NCBI GenBank assembly: GCA_035315065.1
Contig: DATFYM010000140.1
Location: 10,237-74,236 of the forward strand
Origin: DATFYM01 sp035315065
GTDB taxonomy: Bacteria; Acidobacteriota; Terriglobia; UBA7540
Direction: 5' to 3'
DNA length: 64,000 nucleotides
Shown here piece by piece: positions 55,106-64,000 of this stretch (positions within the stretch are counted from its first letter, which is position 1; every line of letters begins with the position of its first letter). Under the pieces are notes generated by a model. The model was not told the origin of the DNA, searched no databases, and saw only the letters and a program-made list of their open reading frames with translations. A program made the position numbers and the translations under genes.

Positions 55106-57799
55106 TTAGATCCATTTCTTCCGCAGCAGCCACACTTTCATCATTTGCGTAAGGCCCATGTAGGCGAGCAGCGTAAGCATCAGGATTGGCCAGTACATCC
55201 GCGGAAGGTGCGTGAAGCCCAGCGCAGAGGCCACAGGGGAATACGGCAACCACATCCCAAAAGCCATGATCGATAAGGTTGTGGCTGTAAGCGCCCAACT
55301 CGCCCGGCTCTGGAAGAAGGGAATCTTATTGGTACGAATGACGTGGATGATGAGTGTCTGCGTCATCAACGACTCGACGAACCAGCCGGTCTGAAATAGC
55401 GACGCTCGGGAAGGATTCCAGCAGTTGAATATGTAGAGCATGACAAAGAAAGTCGTATAGTCGAAGACCGAGCTGATGGGGCCGATAAAGAGAATGAACC
55501 GCTTGATTTCCCCGATGTCCCAGGGCCGTGGCCGGGCTACTTGTTCATCGTCCACGGCGTCCGCTGGGATCGGCACCTGCGAGAAGTCGTAAAGGAGATT
55601 GTTGGTCAGCACTTGAATCGGGGCCATGGGCAGGAAGGGGAGGAAAGCACTTGCCCCCAGCACGCTGAACATGTTGCCGAAGTTGGAACTGGCTCCCATG
55701 CGGATGTACTTCACGATGTTGGCGAAGACCTTTCGGCCTTCGATAACACCTCCTTCCAGCACCATCAGGTCCTTCTCCAGCAGGATCAGATCCGCGGACT
55801 CCTTGGCGATGTCCGTGGCGGTGTCCACCGAGATGCCGACGTCTGCGGCTCGCAGCGCGGGAGCGTCATTGATTCCATCACCCATGCAACCGACGACGTG
55901 CCCCCGGGCGCGGAGGACGCGAATCACCCGCTCTTTGTGCGCGGGAGAGAGGCGGGCGAACAACGCCGTCTTCTCCGCCGCCTCGCTGAGTTCGGCGTCC
56001 GACATCTTCTCAATTTCGCCGCCCTCCAGCATGGGGTCGGCTAAGAGGCCAACGTCTTTGCACACCTTGCGGCTGATGAGGTGGTTGTCTCCGGTGAGGA
56101 TTTTTACGGCCACGCCATGGTTGTGCAGGGCCGCAAGGGCGCGGGCCGCGGTGTTCTTGGGCGGGTCCAGGAACGCGACGTACCCCCTGAGGATGAGTTC
56201 GCGCTCGTCATCCTTCGTGCAGATTTGCTTTCCCGGCAAGTCTCTTGTTGCCACTGCCAGCACGCGGAAGCCGTCGTTGCTGAGGTCATCGTACTCCTGC
56301 TTCAGCCCAACCATCAGAGTCGGGGTCATGGGCGAGAGCTTGCCGTCGAGTTCAAATTGCGAGCAGCGGAGGAAGATCTCTTCCGGAGCTCCCTTGGCGA
56401 GCAGGATCGCCTTACCTGCGGTCTGCTCCACCAGGACCGACATAATGCGTCGAGTGAAGTCGAAAGGGATCTCATCCAGCTTCTTATACTTCTCCACCGC
56501 CGCCTTCCCGTGGAAGTCGGAGCTATCCAGAATCGCGCGGTCGAGCAGGTTCCTGAGGCCTGTCTGGAAGTAGCTGATCAAGTATCCGCTCAAGAGCACA
56601 TCATCGGTTTCACGCCCCGCGACGTTGCAATGCCGCATCAGGACGACGCGGTCCTCGGTGAGTGTCCCCGTCTTATCGGTGCACAATACGTCCATGGCGC
56701 CGAAGTTCTGGATGGAGTTCAGCCGCTTGACAATCACCTTCTTGCGGCTCATGGCGAGCGCGCCTTTGGAGAGGCAGACGGAGACGATCATCGGCAGCAT
56801 CTCGGGAGTAAGGCCCACGGCCACCGCTAAGGCGAAGAAGAAGGCCCCCTTCCAATCGTGCTTGGTGAAACCGTTGATGAGGAAAACCAGAGGCACCATC
56901 ACGGCCATGAACTGCATCATGAGCCACGTAAAGCGGTTGAGACCCTGGTCGAAGCTTGTCTGCGGCCGTTCCTCGGTGATCGAATGGGCCATGCTGCCCA
57001 GGTAGGTTTGTAACCCCGTCGTGACCACCACCGCCGTCGCCGTGCCGCTCTCCACGCTCGTCCCCATGAAGCATGTGTTCATGAGTTCCGTGGGTGAGCT
57101 TTCCTCTTTGATTTGGGGATCGTGAATCTTCTCGACCGGAAGCGATTCACCGGTCAGGCTACCCTGGCTCACGAAGAGGTCTTTCGAAGTCAACAGCCGC
57201 ACGTCGCCTGGAATCATATCGCCGGCGGCGAGGTTAATGATGTCGCCAGGCACCAGGTCCCGGAGTGGTATTTCCCTCGCCGCGCCGTCCCGAACCACCG
57301 TGGCGGTGACGTGGATCATGGCCTTCAGCTTCTCGGCGGCGGCATTCGCCCGGGCTTCCTGCCAGAAGCGGAGTCCCACACTCAGCGCCACCATGCCTGC
57401 CATCACCACGCCGGCGCGCGCGTCGCCGGTGAGGAAGGAAACTGCTGACAAAGTTGAGAGCAGGATCACCAGCGGGTTGAGGATGATTCTTAGAAGGCGG
57501 ATGGGCCAGCCTTGCTTCTTCTCTTGTGCGACGACATTCGGACCTGTCGTGCGCGCCCGTTCTTCAGCCTCTGCTTGCGTCAGCCCAGCCGCAGACGTTC
57601 GCAAGTCCCGAAGCAGCGCTTCGCCGTCTTTGCGGGCCGCTTCGACGACGGCAGGTGAAACACGAATATTCTGGTTCTTCGCCTTGGTTGGAATCGGCGG
57701 CTTGTCCGGGCGAGCCGGTGGCGTCGCAACCTTGGAGCCTGCCGTTCCGGGGTCGCCGGCCAAAGCCCCTGCCTTGCCGCTTGCATCGGTTGTTGCCAT
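55106..57799 (-). CDS. mgtA: P-type ATPase, MgtA-like magnesium transporter
   Basis: 897 residues, near the usual MgtA length. The phosphorylated Asp375 is in CTDKTGTLTED. A-domain SQGSLTGESLPVEK, hinge MGDGINDAPALRAADVGI and N-domain ILLAKGAPEEIFLRC are present. About ten membrane segments; the final ones (FFVMLYIFNCWNPS and after) are as in MgtA/MgtB. Imports Mg2+ using ATP. The N-terminal ~75 residues are a low-complexity Ala/Pro/Lys tail. The ATG has no strong ribosome site. I see no recognisable magnesium riboswitch in the 247-bp leader. Confidence 0.85.
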   Translation of the reverse strand: MATTDASGKAGALAGDPGTAGSKVATPPARPDKPPIPTKAKNQNIRVSPAVVEAARKDGEALLRDLRTSAAGLTQAEAEERARTTGPNVVAQEKKQGWPIRLLRIILNPLVILLSTLSAVSFLTGDARAGVVMAGMVALSVGLRFWQEARANAAAEKLKAMIHVTATVVRDGAAREIPLRDLVPGDIINLAAGDMIPGDVRLLTSKDLFVSQGSLTGESLPVEKIHDPQIKEESSPTELMNTCFMGTSVESGTATAVVVTTGLQTYLGSMAHSITEERPQTSFDQGLNRFTWLMMQFMAVMVPLVFLINGFTKHDWKGAFFFALAVAVGLTPEMLPMIVSVCLSKGALAMSRKKVIVKRLNSIQNFGAMDVLCTDKTGTLTEDRVVLMRHCNVAGRETDDVLLSGYLISYFQTGLRNLLDRAILDSSDFHGKAAVEKYKKLDEIPFDFTRRIMSVLVEQTAGKAILLAKGAPEEIFLRCSQFELDGKLSPMTPTLMVGLKQEYDDLSNDGFRVLAVATRDLPGKQICTKDDERELILRGYVAFLDPPKNTAARALAALHNHGVAVKILTGDNHLISRKVCKDVGLLADPMLEGGEIEKMSDAELSEAAEKTALFARLSPAHKERVIRVLRARGHVVGCMGDGINDAPALRAADVGISVDTATDIAKESADLILLEKDLMVLEGGVIEGRKVFANIVKYIRMGASSNFGNMFSVLGASAFLPFLPMAPIQVLTNNLLYDFSQVPIPADAVDDEQVARPRPWDIGEIKRFILFIGPISSVFDYTTFFVMLYIFNCWNPSRASLFQTGWFVESLMTQTLIIHVIRTNKIPFFQSRASWALTATTLSIMAFGMWLPYSPVASALGFTHLPRMYWPILMLTLLAYMGLTQMMKVWLLRKKWI

Positions 57800-57899
57800 C
57801 GTTTCTTGGAGATCCCAAACGCCATCTGTATACCTTGGCGCGGGTCGATTTAAGGAATTCGCCTTCTGAGCCTCTTCAACTGCTTGTCAGCAAACATCG

Positions 57900-57925
57900 C
57901 GCAGACGTGCTCTTTCACGTCTGCG
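57900..57925. terminator. Perfect hairpin between DUF2950 and mgtA
   Basis: CGCAGACGTG and CACGTCTGCG pair (10 bp) around a 6-nt loop. It lies about 120 bp after the DUF2950 stop and 100 bp before mgtA on the minus strand. It may end DUF2950 transcription or control mgtA; no T-run supports termination on that strand. Confidence 0.5.
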
Positions 57926-58046
57926 GCTCTTTCTTTGGTGAGAATTCTCGAAGGAACCGCGGACCTACCACTCCGGGCCGCCTAAAGCACTACCTTGCTA
58001 GGAGGGCGCCCTGCACGGCCAGGCGAGGGAGGCGACACAATGCCTT

Positions 58047-59030
58047 TTACTTGGTTTTCTGCACGTCAGTAGTCTCCTCCTCCTGCTCCTCAGCCTTTTG
58101 CCAACTGGAATTGGGATTGTATTCTTTCATGGCTTTGGCGAGAGCCTCGGTCTTCCTGCCGAGGTCCCTCTGATACACCACCCCATCCTCGGTAACGATG
58201 AAGGTCATCACGCCGGACGACCCATATTCCGCCGGGTAGGCCACGAAAGCAAAGCCTCCGGTCATTTTGCCATTTACGACGTAACTTTTCGCGCCGCCTG
58301 GGCCATTTTTTCCCTGACGCGGCAGGAGGCGGTAAAAGTAACCGCGGTAAGGAGTCGCGGCGCCGCTTTGGTTTTTGGCATAGGCCTCAGCAAAGGCGGA
58401 TGCCACCAACGGCCCAATCGGGCTCTGGGGTTCGCCCTCAGCAGCTTTCCAATAAAGGCCATTGTGCTGCCCTTGATCACTGAAGATTTCCTGGGCGTAC
58501 TCATTGCGCTGCGCGGAGTAGTATTCCTTTTGCGCCGCCACGAGCTCCTGGCAAACGCTGATGGCGGACACTTCATTCCGGCCAATTCGTCTGTACAGGA
58601 TTTCCTTCTTGCCCGCCTCGGTGTCGAAATACCACGAACTACCATTGTTCACGAGAGGTATGGGCGTGGGCCAATTCTCCGCACCGATGTATAAGACGGT
58701 GGTTCCATCCGGTTCTTTCACCAAGCGGTGCATTTGCTGATATCTCTCGACGAAATTAGCGCGGCTTTCGGCGTCCTCGGCGTCGTCTCCCGACGAAACG
58801 ATTTGCTTGCCGTCTGGTCCGAGGATATCGAGCATGGTCTTTTCGTCGTTGGTCTGCGCAGCCGCGACGAGCGCGTTGCTCGCGTCTTCGGGCGATGAAA
58901 ACGTTTTCTGACCCGATTGCTGCGCCACGGAACGGGCGGGCAAGCACGCCCCCAAGACGATGGCGACCAGGGCTAATTTAGCAAGCTTGCCCCGATAGAC
59001 TTGGTCGAAGTTCAGCTTGGTTCGCCGCAT
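58047..59030 (-). CDS. DUF2950 protein
   Basis: I use the ATG at 59030, seven bases after GGAGAG. 327 residues: signal peptide (LALVAIVLGACLPARSVA). Family features include FSSPEDASNALVAAAQTNDE near the start and WYFDTEAGKKEILYRRIGRN. VCQELVAAQKEYYSA and GYFYRLLPRQGKNGPGGAKS precede the MTFIVTEDGVVYQRDLG strand. Exported, function unknown; members often lie next to DUF3300 genes, as here (57 bp downstream of one). Ends with a Glu-rich tail. Confidence 0.85.
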   Translation of the reverse strand: MRRTKLNFDQVYRGKLAKLALVAIVLGACLPARSVAQQSGQKTFSSPEDASNALVAAAQTNDEKTMLDILGPDGKQIVSSGDDAEDAESRANFVERYQQMHRLVKEPDGTTVLYIGAENWPTPIPLVNNGSSWYFDTEAGKKEILYRRIGRNEVSAISVCQELVAAQKEYYSAQRNEYAQEIFSDQGQHNGLYWKAAEGEPQSPIGPLVASAFAEAYAKNQSGAATPYRGYFYRLLPRQGKNGPGGAKSYVVNGKMTGGFAFVAYPAEYGSSGVMTFIVTEDGVVYQRDLGRKTEALAKAMKEYNPNSSWQKAEEQEEETTDVQKTK

Positions 59031-59087
59031 AGGGCTTCTCTCCATTTCCAAAGTTTACGGTCTCCTAAGAACATCCCGGCGCTTAGA

Positions 59088-60272
59088 TTAATGATGCCCG
59101 CCGCCGCCATGCGATCCTCCGCCACCGCCGCCATGCGATCCTCCGCCGCCGCCGCCACGCGATCCTCCGCCACTGACGCTGGCCTGTCCGCGTGACGAGT
59201 AGCTCTTCGCCTGTCCGCCCTTCTCGATGTGGCTGAAGGCACCCGTGCGGACGCCGCTCTGACCGCGGGGTGCGGCGTATCCTCGCGCCGCCTGCCTGTT
59301 TCCGTTAAACGCTCTGGCCGGTGCACCGGGACGGTTCGAAAATCCGCCGCCTGCGCCCCCACGGTTGATATTGCCGCGATTGGAAACTCCGCCGCGCGCT
59401 CCCCCACCTCGGTTGAAGGCGTTCCGGTTGTAAAACGTGTTGCTCCGCGAGTAGTACCTGCCGCCGCCATAAGTTGCGAAACGGCCACCCCAATTGAATC
59501 CCCAGTGATTCCAGCCCCATCCAAAACCGCCGAAAAAGCCGATTCCGTAACCCATTCCGAACGATAGGTACGGGCCGCCAAACCAGATTCCGGGATACGG
59601 GTACCATCCCGGCCACCCCATGATGGGATTTCCGTAAGCCAACCAAGGATCATACGCGGGAACGTAAACGACCTCGGGGTTAGCAGGCTGCACGACGATC
59701 GTCGAGCCTTGCGTCGATACGACTTGCTGCGGCGTGGTCTTAAGATTGCCGGCTCCTTGCGCCCGCTGGCGCATCACCTGGACAGCATCCATCACATCCT
59801 GCTGCTGGTTGTAGTAGGCGTCACCTAAAGATGAAGTCCAGGAGAGGTTCTTATCCATATTGCCCAGGACGGAAGGAAATGCCGTGAGCGCCTTGACGCT
59901 CGGGTCCCAGGGTTGTTGGTCCACCGCTTGACCCAAAGCGTCGCCCTTCAGATCAGGATGTGCTTGCACCCATCGGTCGGCCTCGACTACCTGCTCGGGA
60001 AACGTGGACGCTGCCAGGATCTGCGCCACCAGCGAATCCGGGTACAACGCAATCGGCGCGACCAACTGCTGCAACTGTTCGGGAGTCCCTTGCGTGTAGG
60101 GCGGCGCCTGCGAGGCCGGCGCGGCGGGCTGCGGCGGGGCTTGCGCGTCTTGCTGGGCCAACACGCTCCGAGGCCTTGTGGCTAACAACAAAACCAACGA
60201 CAACAGGGAGATTACAATCTGCTTGCCTATTCGAGGCCTTGAAGACCCTGTGGCACGTCTGAAAATGTTCAT
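59088..60272 (-). CDS. DUF3300 protein
   Basis: I use the ATG at 60272, preceded by GAGGAGG; the frame from 60299 is longer but lacks a site. 394 residues. Signal peptide (QIVISLLSLVLLLATRPRSV). The DUF3300 core: LVAPIALYPDSLVAQILAAS, FPEQVVEADRWVQAHPDLKG, WDPSVKALTAFPSVL, VYVPAYDPWLAYGNP. A Gly/Trp/Tyr-rich segment (WPGWYPYPGIWFGGPYLS) and a Gly/His-rich tail follow. Exported; role unknown. It precedes DUF2950 in an apparent operon. Confidence 0.85.
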   Translation of the reverse strand: MNIFRRATGSSRPRIGKQIVISLLSLVLLLATRPRSVLAQQDAQAPPQPAAPASQAPPYTQGTPEQLQQLVAPIALYPDSLVAQILAASTFPEQVVEADRWVQAHPDLKGDALGQAVDQQPWDPSVKALTAFPSVLGNMDKNLSWTSSLGDAYYNQQQDVMDAVQVMRQRAQGAGNLKTTPQQVVSTQGSTIVVQPANPEVVYVPAYDPWLAYGNPIMGWPGWYPYPGIWFGGPYLSFGMGYGIGFFGGFGWGWNHWGFNWGGRFATYGGGRYYSRSNTFYNRNAFNRGGGARGGVSNRGNINRGGAGGGFSNRPGAPARAFNGNRQAARGYAAPRGQSGVRTGAFSHIEKGGQAKSYSSRGQASVSGGGSRGGGGGGSHGGGGGGSHGGGGHH

Positions 60273-60637
60273 GTTCTTGAACCTCCTCTGTACCTTCATC
60301 GCTCAAGGCCGCCGATAAACAGAGCCGGCAACACAAGCTGCGGCTCAAAACGACCTGAGGATGTGGGCCACCTTATGGTCTGCCCCTTCCTCACCTTTCC
60401 GAGCGTCCTCACCATCAGAGGGATACTCTGATTCTTTCTCAATCAACCGCTACTCACCGTAGGGGCGTTTGATTTGCTCAGGTTCTGCACCCAAACGCTC
60501 GCTTCTCTGTCTGCGGCGCCGGGGTTGGGACCGGCCTTGGGAATACAGCCGATGCGGAGTAACGAGGTCCTTGGCTTACCGCGCTTGGCCGCAGGGTCGG
60601 AGATCCACCTGCGCCCTGGCTTCCTACGTCGATCGAC
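60273..60637. other. Intergenic spacer
   Basis: 365 bp between two minus-strand genes. I see no gene, repeat or clear regulatory site; the 88-codon plus-strand frame has no ribosome site. Confidence 0.6.
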
Positions 60638-61438
60638 CTAGGCTCGCCGCTCGGCTACGGGTTGCTCAGATTGTGGCAACCAATAAGACGGCCGGCCGTA
60701 ATAAGCGTAGAGCCAATTCTCGTACTCGCGAGTGACGGGCATCGACTCAACATACTCCGGGGCGTTCTTAATGGTCTCCCGCGAGAGGTCGACATAGACT
60801 TTGGCGTCCGGCCAGCTCACATTGTCGATCCACTGAGGTGACACCAACACCTTTTTGCCCGGCCACCAGTTCCGCGTATGCACCTCGAGGTATCGAATAG
60901 CCCAGGTTTCATCATCGACAATGAAGTCCTTCACGTGACCGACCTCTCCATCTGTCGCCTCGATGCTATAGCCTGTCACCTCGTTGGTGCTGCGCAGATG
61001 CGAATCGGCCGACTCTCTTCCCGCCCTGGCTTTTGACGCTTCCGCCTGCGTCGCCGCTTCCCTTTGATCCACCAAGCCAGCCGGGTAGTTCGCAAAACCC
61101 CATAGATTGGGCCCACCCCAATAATAGGGATAGCCGTAATACCCCAGGTACACGGCCTCGTGCTGCCGTGAGACGGGCTTGTGCGTATCGATAGACGGGC
61201 TGTCCTCGATCTGCTTTTTCGTCAGCGCCACATCGACTCGCTTTGATTCCCAGTCCCTTTGGACAAGAGCGATGGGTGAAATCAGCACCAATCGGCCGTC
61301 GAGCCAACGGCTGGTGTTGACCACGAGGTAGCGGATGGCCCAGGTCTCATCGTCGAAATAGAACTGGTCCACCTTCCCAATCTCCCCGTCCTTGGCTTGG
61401 ATCGTAAGGCCTTGCAAATGAGTCACACTTTTTAGCAT
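60638..61438 (-). CDS. Two-domain PRC-barrel protein
   Basis: Start at the ATG at 61438 after GGAGGG; the five extra upstream codons are leader. 266 residues with two PRC-barrel domains in tandem (residues about 1-90 and 150-235). Repeated halves: GLTIQAKDGEIGKVDQFYFD and GYSIEATDGEVGHVKDFIVD, both followed by DETWAIRYL. A Tyr/Gly/Trp-rich hinge (YLGYYGYPYYWGGPNLWG) lies between. PRC-barrels bind RNA or proteins in studied members. No signal peptide, so cytoplasmic. In the stress-type gene cluster. Confidence 0.8.
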   Translation of the reverse strand: MLKSVTHLQGLTIQAKDGEIGKVDQFYFDDETWAIRYLVVNTSRWLDGRLVLISPIALVQRDWESKRVDVALTKKQIEDSPSIDTHKPVSRQHEAVYLGYYGYPYYWGGPNLWGFANYPAGLVDQREAATQAEASKARAGRESADSHLRSTNEVTGYSIEATDGEVGHVKDFIVDDETWAIRYLEVHTRNWWPGKKVLVSPQWIDNVSWPDAKVYVDLSRETIKNAPEYVESMPVTREYENWLYAYYGRPSYWLPQSEQPVAERRA

Positions 61439-61590
61439 CGCTTGACCCTCCACTTGCTATTCGACAGTTTAGTGCTGCGTTCACGGTGACGATGCAAGCG
61501 GCGTTTCGGGATTCGCCGAACAAGTCCGTGCCCCCTAATCTTCCTCCGCGAATCCCGAACCCCACTTCCTGGTGTCCAGTTGACGCAGAA

Positions 61591-62139
61591 TTACTTCGTA
61601 CCCACCGCGGCGCGTTGCGAGCGTTCGACGACGTGCAGTGCAACTTCCGCCGGACGGGTCGACTGGATGATGTCCTTCGCCTTGGCCACCTCGTCCGTGG
61701 TGCCGTGAGCCAGGACGAGGAATTTGTCGGACTTGAGCGCCAACTCGTATTTCACGACGCTGTCCTTAGGAATGCCAATACTATAGAGCCCCGCGCCGAG
61801 CGCGCTCAATCCGCCCACCACTACGGCGCCTTCGAGAGCTCCGACAATCCACGCGACCAGCGGGCCGGCTACCAAGATCGGGCCGATGCCTGGAATGGCG
61901 AAGAAAGCGGCTCCGAACAACATCCCCCAGAGCCCACCCCAAAAGGCACCGAGCTTTCCCCAATACTTCATACGGTCGCCGGTATTGTAGTACCCAACCA
62001 CGTGCTCGTCGGTGTGGTAGTCCTTGCCGACGATGGACATCTTCTTCATGTCAAACCCAGACCTTTGGAGTTCCTTCACGGCCTCCTCGGCTTGGGAGTG
62101 CGTATCGTAAATGGCTACGACTGCGTTCGTCTCGGACAT
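61591..62139 (-). CDS. YflT-like general stress protein
   Basis: I set the start at the ATG at 62139 behind AGGAG; the longer frame includes leader. 182 residues. N-terminal ferredoxin-like strand-helix (AVVAIYDTHSQAEEAVKELQ). The middle is a glycine-rich hydrophobic double segment (GLWGMLFGAAFFAIPGIGPI, LVAWIVGALEGAVVVGGLSA). The C-terminal part reads VVKYELALKSDKFLVLAHGT. This layout fits the heat-induced YflT/DUF1269 type. It may associate with membranes. Function unclear, linked to stress by family. Confidence 0.75.
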   Translation of the reverse strand: MSETNAVVAIYDTHSQAEEAVKELQRSGFDMKKMSIVGKDYHTDEHVVGYYNTGDRMKYWGKLGAFWGGLWGMLFGAAFFAIPGIGPILVAGPLVAWIVGALEGAVVVGGLSALGAGLYSIGIPKDSVVKYELALKSDKFLVLAHGTTDEVAKAKDIIQSTRPAEVALHVVERSQRAAVGTK

Positions 62140-62250
62140 GCCTTTTTCTCCTTCTTCTCCCGGAAAGATTGTCCTGCTCGTCTCTGTGATTCCTCGTGCT
62201 TGATCTGGATCACCCAAGCACGCTTCTCACCTTGCGACTTTGCCGCGTCT

Positions 62251-62738
62251 TCAGTTCTCTCTCGCTTTCCATAACACGACGAAACGCCCACGGTGTTGGT
62301 CAGCGATCTGGTATGGCGCCTGAAAACAGGTCCCGAAAAGCGCAGGGTTTGAACGGCAGCCGTGTGCTACCACTCCACCACCGCTAAACACTCCCGCCTT
62401 GGAAGTCGCGGCAATCGGCGGCTTACAATGGTTTGCCGATGCCCGTAGCGCGGGGTTGGTGCTGGCGGCGTGCTGGTGCTGTGCCTGCTCGCCGGTTGGC
62501 GGTATATGCCGCTCACTTGCCCATGTCCGTTGTTCAGAGGTCGGTTGGGCGGTTATTCCGCCTCGCCCCCGTTATAGCTTACGTTGTTGATGGTGACGTT
62601 GTTTACGACGGTTTTGTTGCAAACATTGGTGATGCTCGTCACGTTGCTGACGTTATTCACCGAGCGGTTGTAGAAGAAGGCACCATTCTGCCAACGTCCG
62701 CCTTCATAGGCGGAACCGGTGTAGCCGAATCCATGTTC
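62251..62738 (-). pseudogene. 5'-truncated, frameshifted YXWGXW-type protein remnant
   Basis: Minus-strand frames read GFGYTGSAYEGGRWQNGAFF, NRSVNNVSNVTSITNVCNKT, VVNNVTINNVSYNGG. Then a one-base shift in a run of five Cs on the plus strand (62566-62570) is needed to continue RGGITAQPTSEQRTWASERH and ANHCKPPIAATSKAGVFSGG. The first frame stops immediately without it. The 5' part is missing: a stop lies just upstream and the DUF2934 gene follows. It may be a real remnant or an assembly error in the homopolymer. Confidence 0.6.
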
Positions 62739-62799
62739 TTATGCCTTCTAGACAGGCGTCGTGGCGCGCACGCCACCAGAAAGTCTGACGAATGGCAAA

Positions 62800-63063
62800 T
62801 CAAAGCTCTCCCGAATGATCGGAAAAAGCAGGGGCGCCCTCAATCTCGGGCGCGGCGCGGTGCTCCCGGACCGACTTGTTGCGAGCCCGGATCAACTCGT
62901 CGCGCGCCGCCTGTTCACCGTGGATCTGCTCCGCGGCGCGGTACCAATCCGCTGCCGGTGATCCGATTGGGCAGCCACGCTCTTCCCATAGACGGTGTGC
63001 CCGGAGAGCGATCTCCTCATGCGGTGAATTCTGGATTTGTTGCGTCGCTAGATTAAAACTCAT
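62800..63063 (-). CDS. DUF2934 protein (87 aa)
   Basis: ATG at 63063 behind AGAGGT. The family signature is EEIALRAHRLWEERGCPIGS followed by PAADWYRAAEQIH. Small, acidic-basic, no signal peptide, so cytoplasmic. Function unknown. It lies next to the YXWGXW remnant in the stress-type cluster. Confidence 0.8.
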   Translation of the reverse strand: MSFNLATQQIQNSPHEEIALRAHRLWEERGCPIGSPAADWYRAAEQIHGEQAARDELIRARNKSVREHRAAPEIEGAPAFSDHSGEL

Positions 63064-63504
63064 GATCGTTACCTCTCTTTTAAGTGTTTACTGGCTATTC
63101 GCTGGCCGCCTTCTCGTCGACCGCATCGACGTCCGTTGCTCCGTCCCTGCTCGCCGGCTGGTCCAAGTTTCAACCCGGCCAGTTGGCAAGGCCGCGGTCT
63201 CCGGGGGGCAGGCAATATGGTTATACCCCGGCGGCTGTTGCCGCAGCAGCCCAGTATTGCTCACCTATCTGGTCAAAAGTGCTCATCCAAGTTGTGACGG
63301 GGAATTATTGTGTGGACCGGGGGGAGATTAGTTCCGGAGAAGGCGTGCCTGTCAAGCTAAGAAAACCGGATTACCCTTATTCATGAAACGACTCAAGCCC
63401 GAAGGGGTGGTGCCGGCCGTCTGGGCCAGAGTTTCCTGAACGATCCTGGGAAGGATCGTCTCGGCCCTACTCTTAGCGCTGTGACAGCTCCTTTTGAAAC
63501 CAGG
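63064..63504. other. Spacer without a clear gene
   Basis: The open frames here (for example a 100-codon plus-strand frame from 63084) have no family match and no clear site. Confidence 0.5.
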
Positions 63505-63711
63505 ATCTGGTCTTGCCCGGCCGCCGGGGGAAGTGTGTCCGCAACTGCCTTGGCATCAATGCGATAAGCCCGGAACTGGTCTTGCGTGGCCTGTAGCAGA
63601 AGTGCTCGCATAGCCCCCATGAAATCAGCGCCTTGGACCCCGAACTGGTCTTGCGCGATATCCCAGGGAAGTTGGTTTAAAGGAGCAGAGGTCTATTTCG
63701 AGTATCAGGCT
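63505..63711 (-). repeat. 69-bp periodic repeat, about three units
   Basis: The word ACTGGTCTTGC recurs at 63505, 63574 and 63643 (first copy with one change), exactly 69 bp apart. On the minus strand this gives a 23-residue periodic peptide with QDQF in two units (GIAQDQF-like, TQDQFRAYRIDAKAVADTLP) and QDQI in the third. No convincing start codon, so it may be a repeat remnant of a coding sequence. Confidence 0.55.
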
Positions 63712-64000
63712 TGATGATTATCATCACCGCGCCATGAAGAGGGTCAGCGGGTACTTACCCGAAGAGCCGATGGGCCATTTCTGCTTAGTGCTCGATTTCA
63801 TTAGTACACTAACATGTGACGTGACCCCTCACCCGTCGCTTCGCGCCACCCTCTCCCCGAGAACGTGTGAAAAAATCGGGAAGAGGGAGGACGGGCGGAT
63901 CGTGGAGCTTAGTTCCGGCGTGGGTGATCGCGCCTGGCCGGGATGCCTTCCAGGTTTGGGGACCACTAGGGGGGAGGGTGCCACCCCACGCCCCTGGGGA
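63712..64000. other. Window-end spacer
   Basis: No gene seen. It contains a CCCTCACCC...CACCCTCTCCCC word, a common intergenic motif in several phyla. Confidence 0.5.

Noticed and set aside
62340..62400. tRNA-like GGTAGCAC and TTCAAAC words on the minus strand
   Set aside because: Arms do not pair as a cloverleaf; the bases are explained as the 3' coding part of the YXWGXW-type remnant.

Overview
The window looks like a chromosomal segment of an Acidobacteriota member (Terriglobia/Acidobacteriales-like). The evidence is family content rather than a marker gene: two Oar-type TonB-dependent receptors with an N-terminal carboxypeptidase-regulatory-like domain, several PEP-CTERM proteins, propeller/phosphoesterase fusions, DUF2950/DUF3300/DUF2934 stress-type genes, and many intergenic palindromes made of heptamer-like words. 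GC content is high. Gene starts use ATG, GTG and TTG, and three of the four PEP-CTERM genes start at TTG behind a strong AGGAGG-like site.

Layout. 0-15 kb: the 3' end of one giant Ig-repeat surface protein, a complete 3,971-codon paralogue (30 Ig-like repeats plus two beta-rich modules), and a small STN/HEAT-repeat secreted protein. 15-19 kb: a phosphodiesterase-TPR protein with a sulfotransferase, then a PEP-CTERM protein. 19-32 kb: two unrecognised proteins, two TonB-dependent receptors and a DcaP-like porin. 32-43 kb: two tandem beta-propeller/phosphoesterase genes and one phospholipase C-like phosphoesterase, two of the three followed by a PEP-CTERM gene. 43-49 kb: tRNA-Gln, a TonB-family protein, a fourth PEP-CTERM protein and a secreted GH31 alpha-glucosidase with a shredded copy of itself nearby. 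49-54 kb: a 272-282 bp non-coding tandem repeat, then an accessory island flanked by ~68 bp direct repeats, holding AbiE-type and HicBA toxin-antitoxin pairs plus broken defence-type genes. 54-64 kb: VIT-family and MgtA-type metal transporters, DUF2950, DUF3300, PRC-barrel, YflT-like and DUF2934 genes, and a frameshifted remnant.

How it may work together. The first of two phosphoesterases, the phospholipase C-like gene and one TonB receptor have upstream direct repeats with exact 11-bp periodicity that match the cyanobacterial-type PHO box (PyTTAAPyPyT words, 3-bp spacers). I infer a local phosphate-starvation regulon: secreted phosphoesterases release phosphate, outer-membrane receptors import products, and PEP-CTERM proteins are surface partners. 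No exosortase, PhoB/PhoR or ribosomal genes are in the window.

Most novel-looking signals: the PHO-box set, the phosphoesterase/PEP-CTERM pairing, the heptamer-palindrome families, the direct-repeat-flanked island with fused gene stubs, and the fossil GH31 copy. All family names come from reading the sequences; no database search was run.
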